This document shows positions 27,574 to 35,112 of a stretch of DNA of 37,088 nucleotides, one piece after another. The notes below the pieces were generated by a model that saw nothing but the letters and a program-made list of their open reading frames with translations, did no database searches and was not told where the DNA came from. The DNA lies in NCBI GenBank assembly GCA_021324015.1, contig JAJPJX010000061.1:1-37088 (forward strand), written 5' to 3'. The stretch comes from Solibacteraceae bacterium (GTDB taxonomy: Bacteria; Acidobacteriota; Terriglobia; Bryobacterales; Bryobacteraceae). The position numbers were made by a program, and so were the translations under genes. Position 1 is the first letter of the stretch. Each line of letters starts with the position of its first letter.

Positions 27574-28392
27574 ATGCCGGTCGAAGTCTTCGACGGAGCC
27601 AAGGGATTCCAGGGAATGGGCTCCAATTTCTTTCTGATTCTCGACAGGGGGGACGAAAGCCAAAGCGGGCGACTATTTGCCACCAACCAGACTGTGTCGA
27701 ACCCGCTGGTGATCGACGAGAATGTGCAAGCGTTTAACGCCACCAACTTTAGGAATCCCCCCGACACTGTGCTGGTGCTAGGAAGTGACGGCAACCTGTG
27801 GTTTGAGTTCGGGCCGTTTGGACAACCCGCACCGAAGTTCTGGACCACGCGACAGCCGGTAGACGCAAACGTGATAAGCTTTCAGGCATTCGAGTTAGGC
27901 CTTGTTTACCCAGACACCGTGTTCGTGCTCGGAAGTGACGGCAATCTGTGGCTGGAACATGGGCCGTTTGGACACCCTGCCCCGAACTTCTGGACCCGCC
28001 GGGAGCAGGTAGACGCGAACGTGCAGGGCTTTTTGGGCGTCAATTATGATCAAGTGTTCGTGCTCGGAAGTGACGGGAATCTGTGGCTGGAGCAAGGACC
28101 CTTCGGGCAACCCGCACCGAACTTCTGGACGGGCCGGACGCCGATCGACGCCAACGTGCAGGCTTTTGCCACTCTCGACGGGTTAGTTGAAACTCTTTTG
28201 GTGATCCGAACGGACGGTACTCTCTGGCTACAGGGACACTTGGTCACCGCGGATGCCGCAGCGTGTCAGGTAATCGGAAGGTTTACACGCAATCAAGGTT
28301 CGCAGCAGATTACGACTCTCGGTTTCCTTGTGCTCGCGCCTAACTTTGCCCTAACGTACTGGGAAGTGCCGCTTCCGTTTACAGGATTCTGA
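27574..28392 (+). CDS. Tandem-repeat beta-propeller-like (tectonin-like) protein
   Basis: 272 residues from ATG 27574 with GGAGGTG 7 nt upstream. Three near-identical units of 45-50 residues stand at about 47-95, 96-145 and 146-190, with a fading fourth (191-221). Each contains V/IDANV, then VFVLGSDGNLWLE, GPFGQPAPNFWT and a basic turn. The GSDGNLWLE pattern with regular strand spacing is like tectonin/tachylectin blades, which bind glycans or other surface ligands; this is an inference. There is no signal peptide, so location is unclear. GC is lower than in the neighbours and the gene sits between the two broken ends of another gene, both signs of recent insertion. Confidence 0.75.
   Translation: MPVEVFDGAKGFQGMGSNFFLILDRGDESQSGRLFATNQTVSNPLVIDENVQAFNATNFRNPPDTVLVLGSDGNLWFEFGPFGQPAPKFWTTRQPVDANVISFQAFELGLVYPDTVFVLGSDGNLWLEHGPFGHPAPNFWTRREQVDANVQGFLGVNYDQVFVLGSDGNLWLEQGPFGQPAPNFWTGRTPIDANVQAFATLDGLVETLLVIRTDGTLWLQGHLVTADAAACQVIGRFTRNQGSQQITTLGFLVLAPNFALTYWEVPLPFTGF
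27712..28236 (+). repeat. Tandem coding repeats of about 135-150 bp
   Basis: Units at 27712-27858, 27859-28008 and 28009-28143 plus a partial unit to about 28236. The second and third share long identical DNA stretches (for example GTGTTCGTGCTCGGAAGTGA), so duplication looks recent or is kept uniform by recombination. Confidence 0.85.
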
Positions 28393-28465
28393 AGCAAGAT
28401 TCACTTGATGATATCGTAATAGAGGACGAGTCACCTCGAAGGCTCCTCCCATCGGAGACGTAATT

Positions 28466-28627
28466 GTGCCCAAAATACAACTTGCTAATGAATTGGAAGT
28501 CATGACTTTCCCTGCCCCGCCCACGGGCTTCGATTTCGAAAGGGCGAGTGAGGCCGACCGCGAACGTTACGGAATGCCGAAGTTCCCAACCGAAAGGACC
28601 CGGCAGCAGTTCTTACGGGCTATCTAA
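28466..28627 (+). CDS. 53-residue ORF of unknown function, possibly a truncated N-terminal module
   Basis: GTG 28466 is preceded by GGAGA about nine bases upstream and reads 53 codons to TAA 28625. The middle (TFPAPPTGFDFERASEADRE, then RYGMPKFP) has the aromatic-PP-GFD...AS..E...YG.P pattern that I recall from the leaders of some secreted bacterial proteins, including G1-like peptidases; this is recall only. After the TAA the same frame stays open to 29041. It may therefore be either a real short gene in the repeat-protein island or the head of a broken gene. Confidence 0.45.
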   Translation: MPKIQLANELEVMTFPAPPTGFDFERASEADRERYGMPKFPTERTRQQFLRAI

Positions 28628-29041
28628 GGGTGCTCGCATCATCGAGCCGATGTAGAGGTTGTGGCGGGGACGGTCCCCTCGTTCAGCTCGTTCCGCGGCG
28701 ACATGGAGCTGGACCTCCGCTTTGCAGCACATGACCAACCCGTTCGATGTGGCACAGTGGCGCGACGCATGGCCATCTGGACGTCCGAGAAGGACGGGGA
28801 TGCGCTCGGGACCGCCGGGTTCGGCTTCGTACAGATCGCGCCGTGCGCGCCCGCGCTGAGAGTCAGCGTGGGAGGCGCGGACGTACCGGTCTTGTTCGCC
28901 GGCGCGCAGGGTCAATACTCCGGTCTGGACCAGATCAATATCGGCCCGCTGCCCCGCACGCTGGTGGGACGCGGAGAGGTGGATGTCCTGTTGACCTGCG
29001 CTGACCAGCAGGCGAACCCGCTACGCGTCAGCTTTAAGTGA
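28628..29041 (+). pseudogene. 3' remnant carrying a Solibacter-type C-terminal domain
   Basis: The frame is open from after the TAA at 28625 to TGA 29041. From about 28840 the reading (LRVSVGGADVPVLFAGAQGQ, then YSGLDQINIGPLPRTLVGRG) closely parallels the last 60 residues of the GH30 protein (GGEDVPVRYAGAQGQYPGLD), that is, the Solibacter-type C-terminal domain. The first part of that domain is missing, and the residues before 28840 are not related to it. It is best read as the tail of the gene whose head is at 27176-27410. A GTG at 28661 could in principle start a 126-residue protein. Confidence 0.6.
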
Positions 29042-29063
29042 AGCGGGGAAAGGAGATCGAAAC

Positions 29064-32000
29064 ATGATCCCGTGGAACCGCATTTTGTTCGGACTCCTCG
29101 CCGCCGGATGGTTCGCTGCTCCGCCTTGCCCGGCGCAGACGGCCCCCTACCAGGACTTCGAGAGTTCCGGCGACCCAGCATGGGCCGGCTCGGGAAGCAG
29201 CATCCGCCGCTCCCGGCCCGGGGAGCCTGTCCATTCCGGAACGTATTCATTGCGGATCGACACTACCGCCACGTGGAACTACAACGACATCCTGCCGGGA
29301 GACTCATGGCCGGCCGCTGTGCTCCGCGACCCACCCGAGCGGCTGGTCTTTTATACTTATGCGCTGCCGGCGGGCGGCGGATGGGCGACAGATAACACCG
29401 TCGGTGTGAAGTTCTACGACTCGGACAAGTACAAGGCGGACGGAGTGGAGATCTGGACCACGGACCAGGCCCGCTACGGCCAGTGGACCGAACTCTGCAT
29501 CGCTCTGGCGCAACTTCCGGCCGATTTCGACCGCCTGCGGATCGGCAAGGTCGAAATCAAGAATTACTGGCCAGGCACCTACTACCTGGACGACCTTCAA
29601 CTGGTCAAGCCGGAACTGCTTTATCAGGACTTCGAAGGTTCGGGGGAATCGGGTTGGGCCGGGAGCGGCAGCACGGTGCGTCTTTCCAACCAGGGGGAAC
29701 CCGTGCGCTGCGGGGCGCGGTCTTTGCGAATCGACAGTGGGATCAACTGGAACTACAACTTTGTCCGCTCCAGGGATGGATCCTGGGACGTGGATTTCAC
29801 CGGAAGGGGAGGGGACCGGTTGACGCTTTGGAGCTACGGGCTGCCGACAAAGGATGCGACGGGTCCCGCGGCGGCGTACAACAACATGGCCGTCAAATTC
29901 TACGACAACAGCAAATACTCGCAGGAAGGCAGCGAGATCTGGACCTCGAACAAGGCGCGCTGCGGCGAGTGGACGAAATCGTCGGTCTCCTTTGCGCAAC
30001 TTCCCGCGGACTTTGGCATGCACCATGTCAACAAACTTGAAATCAAAAGCTACTGGCCGGGCACTTACTACGTGGACGACGTGGAAGTCACCAGGTACCC
30101 TTCCGAGAGCATCGCGATCCAGATCGATGACGCCGTTCAACAGTATCAAGAGATCGAGGGATTTGGGGCTTCGCTCACGGACTCCTCTGCTTGGCTGTTA
30201 TGGAACAGCCTCGCTCCCGATGCGCGCCTGGGGGCGATGGAGGACCTCTTCGATCCCATCAAAGGCATCGGCATCAGTTATATACGCCAGCCAATCGGCA
30301 CATCCGATTTCGTCGAGGGTCCCTACTACACGTACGATGACGTGCCGAAAGGAAAGACCGACCCTAACTTGGAGCACTTCTCGATCGATCCCGACAAAGC
30401 CTACATCATTCCGCTGTTACAGCAGGCAGTGAAACTCAGCCCGGGGCTGAGCATCATGGGAACCCCGTGGAGCGCACCGGCGTGGATGAAGGACAGCGAC
30501 GACCTGATGTCCGGCCATCTGCGGGGGGAGGTGTACGACACCTATGCCTCGTATCTGGCCAAGTATATCCAGGCGTACCAGGCGCAGAGCCTCAAGATCC
30601 GGGCGATTACTCTCCAGAACGAACCTGGCCTGGACCGTTGCACGTACCCCTGCATGGGCATGACGGCCGCGGAGCAGGCGAAGCTCGCGAAATCGGTTGG
30701 CAAGGTCTTTCAGGCGAACGCGATTGACACCAGGATCCTCGCCTGGGACCACAACTGGGACCAGCCGGCCTATCCAAGAACGGTGCTCGACGACCCGGAC
30801 GCCAGGAAGTATGTCGCGGGTGCCGCCTTCCATTGTTACTGTCCGCACTGTGTTGCGGGCACCGGGCCGTGCAGTGTCGCGGCACAGTCGGCGGTGGCTT
30901 CTCTGTATCCGGAGAAGGACATCTATTTCACGGAGTGCTCAGGCATGGTGACGGAAGCGGATTTCGGCCATGACCTGATCTGGCGGGTATCAAACCTGGT
31001 AATCGGGGCGACGCGGAACTGGGCCAGGAGCGTGATCCTGTGGAACCTTGCTTTGGATGAGAATAACGGTCCGGTGAAGCAGGGTGGATGCTCCAATTGC
31101 CGGGGAGTGATCACCGTCAGCCAGAAGTCCAAGAAAGTTTCCGGGAGGACCGTTGACTACTATGTACTGGGTCACGCCGCCAAGTTTGTCAGACCGGGGG
31201 CTAGGCGCATCTATTCGACGGATTCACCGGGAGAAGGCATCGAAAACGTGGCCTTCCGGAACCCGGACGGGTCGTATGCCGCGATTGTCCTGAACGCGGA
31301 CAATGTCAGTCACGCGGTCGCTATCCAGTGGCGGTCGCGATGGTTCCGCTACGCGCTGCCGGGCGGCTCGGTGGCCACGTTCACCTGGGCCAACGATCCG
31401 AATTCGGCGGTTAGCGTGTGGCTCACAACGGGAGACCGGGCGAAACTGCTGGAGAAGCAGCCAGACACCGCGTTTCTTCCCGCGCCCATCGTGAACGCGG
31501 CCAGTCTAAGCGGCGATTCGGGATTGGCGCCGGCGTCGCTGGCCTCCGCGTTCGGCCAGTTTGCGGTGACGCAGGGGAGTCCGGCGATGATCGTGAAGGA
31601 CGCGGAAGATCCCAAGCCGGTCGAGTGGCTGCCGTTTGTCTCCAGCGGCCAGATGAACTTCGTGGTGCCGGAAGACACGCAGGTGGGGCCGGCGACGGTG
31701 GCCGTCAATACGGGCGGGGGCGCGGTGGTCATCGGCACGGCGCGGATCGAGCCGGTAGCGCCCGGCCTGTTTTCGGCCAATGGCGACGGCCGCGGGGCCG
31801 CCGCGGGGGTGGCCACATTTTGCGAGGGCAGCAGCCCTTGCTGGTACCAATTGCTGGCCGAGTGCGGCCTAGCCCCCGGAAGCTGCCTTGCGGAACCGCT
31901 CGATCTCCGGCCGGAAGCGCGGCAGGTCTTTCTCTCGCTCTATGGGACGGGCATTCGTGGCCGTAGCGCCTTGGCGGCGGTGAAAGTCACGGCCGGCGGG

Positions 32001-32165
32001 GAGGATGTCCCGGTGCGCTACGCCGGCGCCCAGGGCCAGTACCCGGGCCTCGACCAGGTGAACATCGGCCCTCTGCCGCGGACTCTCGCGGGTCGCGGCG
32101 AAGTAGCCGTCGAGGTGCGTGTGGACGGCAAGACGGCCAATCGGGTAAGCATCAGCCTGCGGTGA
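29064..32165 (+). CDS. Secreted GH30-family glycosidase with duplicated N-terminal domains and Solibacter-type C-terminal domain
   Basis: 1033 residues with a signal peptide (ILFGLLAAGWFAAPPCPAQ). Two tandem beta-sandwich-like repeats follow at about 28-182 and 186-345; both open with YQDFE, contain a VKFYD-x(n)-EIWT core and end with YWPGTYYxDD, so they are duplicated, probably carbohydrate-binding modules. Residues about 350-790 are a GH30 clan-A barrel: YQEIEGFGASLTDSSAWLL, acid/base E520 in TLQNEPG, and nucleophile E624 in YFTECSG. The C-terminal about 220 residues (APIVNAASLSGDSGLAPASL to the end) are the Solibacter-type C-terminal domain, which may anchor the protein or help secretion. 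The family acts on beta-linked glucosyl, xylosyl or related chains; the substrate is not known. Confidence 0.9.
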   Translation: MIPWNRILFGLLAAGWFAAPPCPAQTAPYQDFESSGDPAWAGSGSSIRRSRPGEPVHSGTYSLRIDTTATWNYNDILPGDSWPAAVLRDPPERLVFYTYALPAGGGWATDNTVGVKFYDSDKYKADGVEIWTTDQARYGQWTELCIALAQLPADFDRLRIGKVEIKNYWPGTYYLDDLQLVKPELLYQDFEGSGESGWAGSGSTVRLSNQGEPVRCGARSLRIDSGINWNYNFVRSRDGSWDVDFTGRGGDRLTLWSYGLPTKDATGPAAAYNNMAVKFYDNSKYSQEGSEIWTSNKARCGEWTKSSVSFAQLPADFGMHHVNKLEIKSYWPGTYYVDDVEVTRYPSESIAIQIDDAVQQYQEIEGFGASLTDSSAWLLWNSLAPDARLGAMEDLFDPIKGIGISYIRQPIGTSDFVEGPYYTYDDVPKGKTDPNLEHFSIDPDKAYIIPLLQQAVKLSPGLSIMGTPWSAPAWMKDSDDLMSGHLRGEVYDTYASYLAKYIQAYQAQSLKIRAITLQNEPGLDRCTYPCMGMTAAEQAKLAKSVGKVFQANAIDTRILAWDHNWDQPAYPRTVLDDPDARKYVAGAAFHCYCPHCVAGTGPCSVAAQSAVASLYPEKDIYFTECSGMVTEADFGHDLIWRVSNLVIGATRNWARSVILWNLALDENNGPVKQGGCSNCRGVITVSQKSKKVSGRTVDYYVLGHAAKFVRPGARRIYSTDSPGEGIENVAFRNPDGSYAAIVLNADNVSHAVAIQWRSRWFRYALPGGSVATFTWANDPNSAVSVWLTTGDRAKLLEKQPDTAFLPAPIVNAASLSGDSGLAPASLASAFGQFAVTQGSPAMIVKDAEDPKPVEWLPFVSSGQMNFVVPEDTQVGPATVAVNTGGGAVVIGTARIEPVAPGLFSANGDGRGAAAGVATFCEGSSPCWYQLLAECGLAPGSCLAEPLDLRPEARQVFLSLYGTGIRGRSALAAVKVTAGGEDVPVRYAGAQGQYPGLDQVNIGPLPRTLAGRGEVAVEVRVDGKTANRVSISLR

Positions 32166-32202
32166 GGAGACTCAGGACCCGCGGCCGGCGGTCCGGGAGT
32201 GT

Positions 32203-33342
32203 TTACCGGCCGCCCGCCAGCGCGCGTTCCAGGGCCTCCAGGAAGAAGTATTCGCCCCACATCACCGATTCGTTGACGCCCAGGTTCTTGTGCAGGTGAT
32301 AGACCCCGCCTTTCAGGATGCCTTCCCAGGCGGGATCGTCCTGCGCCAGGTGCTTTTGGCACAGGGTGCGCAGGATGTGGCGCGCGGTCTGCTCGTAGAA
32401 ATCGCCTTTCACCGCGTCGGCGGACAGTTCGGCGAGTTGGAAGAGACCGGAGGCGGTGATGGCGGCGGCGGAGGTGTCCAACAGGCTGCGGCTCTCGGGC
32501 GGGGCGTCAAAATCCCACGGCGGAATGCCATCCGCGGGGGTGTTCCGGATGTAGAAATCGGCGCACGCCTCGGCGGTCTGGAGGAAGCGGGCATCGCGCG
32601 TGTAGGCATAGCAGGTGCCGAAGCCGTAGAGGGCCCAGGCTAGGCCGCGAGTCCAGCAGGAATCCCCGCGATAGCCCTGGTGGGTGGCCTGCCGCAGGAA
32701 CTCGCCGGTCTGGACATCGAAGATGCCTTCGTGGGCGGTGGAGCCGTCGCCGCGCACCAGGACGCGCCGGGAGGTGAGAGAGTGGCGCATGGCGACGTCC
32801 AGCAGGCGCGGGTCGCCGGTCTCGCGGGCGGCGTAGAAGATGATGCCGACGTTCATCATGATGTCGATGAACAGGGAGTCGGCGGAGACGAAGGAGCGCA
32901 GGTAGGCGCCTGGTTCCTGAAACCGCAGGGACATGGTGCGGCCGGCCTGAATCAGGACTTCCTTGAGGCTGGGGTCCTGGGTGAAGCCGAACCAGCGGTG
33001 GTAGGTGGAGGTGAAGATGAAGCCCAGGTCGTGCACGTTGCGGTCGAGCTTGCGGGGCTCGAGCGGGCGGGAGTAGCGGATGGCCTGCTCGCGCCACCAG
33101 CGGGACTCGGCGCTCGACTGCGGAGCGCGGCCGTAGAGGATCCAGAACATGCCGGGGAGGAAGCCGTCGCACCAGTGGGTCCAGGCTTCGCCGCCGTGGT
33201 TCCAACGGCCTTGGACGGTATAGAGCGGGTAGAAATCGGGGTCGCGCTGGATCAGAGCGCGCAACTGGCGGGCGGCGAATTCCAAAGCATTCTCGAAGAT
33301 AGCGGGTTCATTTTCAGGTTGAAATCGAATCACGACCGTCAC
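32203..33342 (-). CDS. GH88-family unsaturated glucuronyl hydrolase-like enzyme
   Basis: 379 residues, the typical single-domain (alpha/alpha)6 size. Conserved features are GRWNHGGEAWTHWCDGFLPG near the N-terminus and the two expected catalytic aspartates, D105 in NVHDLGF and D160 in SLFIDIMMN. RGLAWALYGFG and DTSAAAITASGLFQLAEL follow in the usual order. The enzyme removes an unsaturated uronic acid from oligosaccharides left by polysaccharide lyases, in cytoplasm or periplasm; no signal peptide is seen. GTG 33342 is the longest start; GTG 33333 is possible, and a TATAAT directly before 33342 makes the later start more likely if that hexamer is the -10. It converges with the GH30 gene and is divergent from the SET gene. 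Confidence 0.85.
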   Translation of the reverse strand: MTVVIRFQPENEPAIFENALEFAARQLRALIQRDPDFYPLYTVQGRWNHGGEAWTHWCDGFLPGMFWILYGRAPQSSAESRWWREQAIRYSRPLEPRKLDRNVHDLGFIFTSTYHRWFGFTQDPSLKEVLIQAGRTMSLRFQEPGAYLRSFVSADSLFIDIMMNVGIIFYAARETGDPRLLDVAMRHSLTSRRVLVRGDGSTAHEGIFDVQTGEFLRQATHQGYRGDSCWTRGLAWALYGFGTCYAYTRDARFLQTAEACADFYIRNTPADGIPPWDFDAPPESRSLLDTSAAAITASGLFQLAELSADAVKGDFYEQTARHILRTLCQKHLAQDDPAWEGILKGGVYHLHKNLGVNESVMWGEYFFLEALERALAGGR

Positions 33343-33357
33343 ATTATAGCGGCTCTC

Positions 33358-33386
33358 TTCTCAAAGGCCGGGGCATGGGCTAGAAT
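33358..33386 (+). promoter_or_regulatory. Candidate promoter of the SET gene
   Basis: TTCTCA (33358-33363) and TAGAAT (33381-33386) are 17 nt apart; the ATG at 33396 is nine nt after the -10, so the mRNA would have almost no leader. On the other strand a TATAAT (33348-33343) faces the GH88 gene. Confidence 0.4.
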
Positions 33387-33395
33387 CGACTAAAA

Positions 33396-33851
33396 ATGTC
33401 CGCGAAGGCCGAGATTCTCATCCCGCGCATCGATCCGCGCCACGCCTGCTTCAAGATGCGCGTCGCCCGGTCCGGCATCCACGGGTGGGGGGTGTACGCC
33501 GCGGAGCGCATTCCGGCGCGGCGCAAGGTGATCGAGTACACGGGCGAGCTGATCAGCCGGCGGGAGACGAAGCGCCGGGGGATGGGGCCGCGGACGTACT
33601 TGTTTACGCTGGACGATTACTGGACCATTGACGGATCGGTAGGCGGGAGCGGTGCCGAGCTGATCAATCACAGTTGCGCGCCGAACCTGTATTCCTGGAA
33701 CTTTCAGCGGCACATTCTCTACATGAGCAAGCGGGTGATCCAGCCGGGTGAGGAGCTGACGGTGGACTACCGCTTCGACAAAAAAATCGAGAAAGTGCCC
33801 TGCCGCTGCGGGGCGCCGGCGTGCCGGGGGACGATCAACCTGCTGGAGTAG
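33396..33851 (+). CDS. SET-domain protein methyltransferase with post-SET cysteines
   Basis: 151 residues. The SET core is complete: HGWGVYAAERIPARRKVIEY (residues 29-48), the pseudoknot ELINHSCAPNL (88-98), and GEELTVDYRF (118-127) with the catalytic tyrosine Y125. C94 and a post-SET cluster (C136-x-C138-x4-C143 in PCRCGAPACRG) can hold zinc, as in eukaryotic lysine methyltransferases. SET proteins transfer methyl from S-adenosylmethionine to lysines; in bacteria the substrates are mostly unknown, with ribosomal or nucleoid proteins as candidates. No flanking gene suggests a partner. The stop overlaps the convergent enolase stop by 17 nt. Confidence 0.92.
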   Translation: MSAKAEILIPRIDPRHACFKMRVARSGIHGWGVYAAERIPARRKVIEYTGELISRRETKRRGMGPRTYLFTLDDYWTIDGSVGGSGAELINHSCAPNLYSWNFQRHILYMSKRVIQPGEELTVDYRFDKKIEKVPCRCGAPACRGTINLLE

Positions 33852-35112
33852 GAAAGCGGGCGAAGGCGAGGCCGGCGTCGCGGGCGATCCGGAGCAGCCG
33901 GTTGTACTTGGCCAGGCGCTCGGAGGAGCGTACGGAGCCGATCTTGATCTGGCCGGCGCCGGAGGCCACGGCGAGATCGGCCAGGAAGTCGTCCTCGGTT
34001 TCCCCGGAGCGCGCGGAAATCACCGCGCGATAACCGCTCTGGCGGGCGCGGTCGATCACGGCGAAGGTTTCGGTGAGCGTGCCGATCTGGTTCATCTTGA
34101 CCAGGACGGCGTTGGCGGCGCCTTCGCGGATGCCGCGCTCCAGGCGCGCGAGGTTGGTGACGAACAGATCGTCGCCCAGGAGTTGCACGCGGGAGCCGAG
34201 CGCCCCGGTCAGCCGCTTCCAGCCGTTCCAGTCATCCTCCGCGAGCCCGTCTTCGAGGGAGAGGATCGGGAAGCGGGCGCACCAGGCGGCCAGCAGGCCG
34301 ATCATCTCTTCGGGCGAAAGCACACGCGCTTCGCTGTCCAGGTGGTATTGCCCGGCGCGCTGAAAGTGGCTGGCGGCGACATCGACGGCGATGGAAACCT
34401 GGGCGCCGGGACGGTATCCGGCGCGCTCGATGGAGCGGCACAGGATTTCCAGCGCCATTTCGTTGCGGGGGAGGCGGGGGCCCCAGCCACCCTCGTCGGC
34501 CACGCCGGTCAGCACGTAGCCGCGGCTTTCGATCTCGGCGCGGGCGGCGCGGTGGACGGCCACCGCGGCCTCGAGGGCCGCCGGATAATCGGGCAGCCCA
34601 TGGGGGATGACCAGGAAATCCTGAAACTCGAACTGCCGGCCGGCATGCAATCCGCCGGAGACGATATTGACCATGGGCAGCGGCAGGCAAGCCTCGCGGG
34701 AGCCCCGCAGGTGCTGCCACAGGGGCACGCGCAGCGCGCAGGCGGCGGCCCGGGCCACGGCGCAGGAGAGGCCCAGCAGGGCGTTGGCGCCCAGGCGGGA
34801 TTTTTGCGGCGTGGGATCCAGCGCCAGCAGCCTAAGGTCTATGGCGGCCTGGTCCGCTGCGTCCATGCCGCGCACCGCGGGACCGAGCACCTCGAGGACG
34901 TGGCGCACGGCCTGGCGGACTCCCTTGCCGGCGTAGCGGGTGGGGTCGCCGTCGCGCAGTTCCACGGCTTCGTGCGTGCCGGTGGAGGCGCCCGAGGGCA
35001 CCTGGGCCTCGCCCGTGAATCCGCCGGCGAGGGCCACCTCGACCGATAAAGTCGGATTGCCCCGGGAGTCCAGAATCTCGAGGGCGTCTACACGCTCGAT
35101 GGGGAATGGCAT
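33835..35112 (-). CDS. eno: Enolase
   Basis: 425 residues, full length. It interconverts 2-phosphoglycerate and phosphoenolpyruvate. The opening (VDALEILDSRGNPTLSVEV), the flexible loop GASTGTHEAVELRDG, the metal-binding SLEDGLAEDDW and LGDDLFVTN, and VLVKMNQIGTLTE (catalytic lysine) with ARSGETEDDFLADLAV are all present. The motif blocks look complete. The start lies inside the 3' end of the upstream APH-type gene (25-nt overlap), which suggests coupled translation, and the 3' end overlaps the SET gene tail to tail. Confidence 0.97.
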   Translation of the reverse strand: MPFPIERVDALEILDSRGNPTLSVEVALAGGFTGEAQVPSGASTGTHEAVELRDGDPTRYAGKGVRQAVRHVLEVLGPAVRGMDAADQAAIDLRLLALDPTPQKSRLGANALLGLSCAVARAAACALRVPLWQHLRGSREACLPLPMVNIVSGGLHAGRQFEFQDFLVIPHGLPDYPAALEAAVAVHRAARAEIESRGYVLTGVADEGGWGPRLPRNEMALEILCRSIERAGYRPGAQVSIAVDVAASHFQRAGQYHLDSEARVLSPEEMIGLLAAWCARFPILSLEDGLAEDDWNGWKRLTGALGSRVQLLGDDLFVTNLARLERGIREGAANAVLVKMNQIGTLTETFAVIDRARQSGYRAVISARSGETEDDFLADLAVASGAGQIKIGSVRSSERLAKYNRLLRIARDAGLAFARFPTPAG

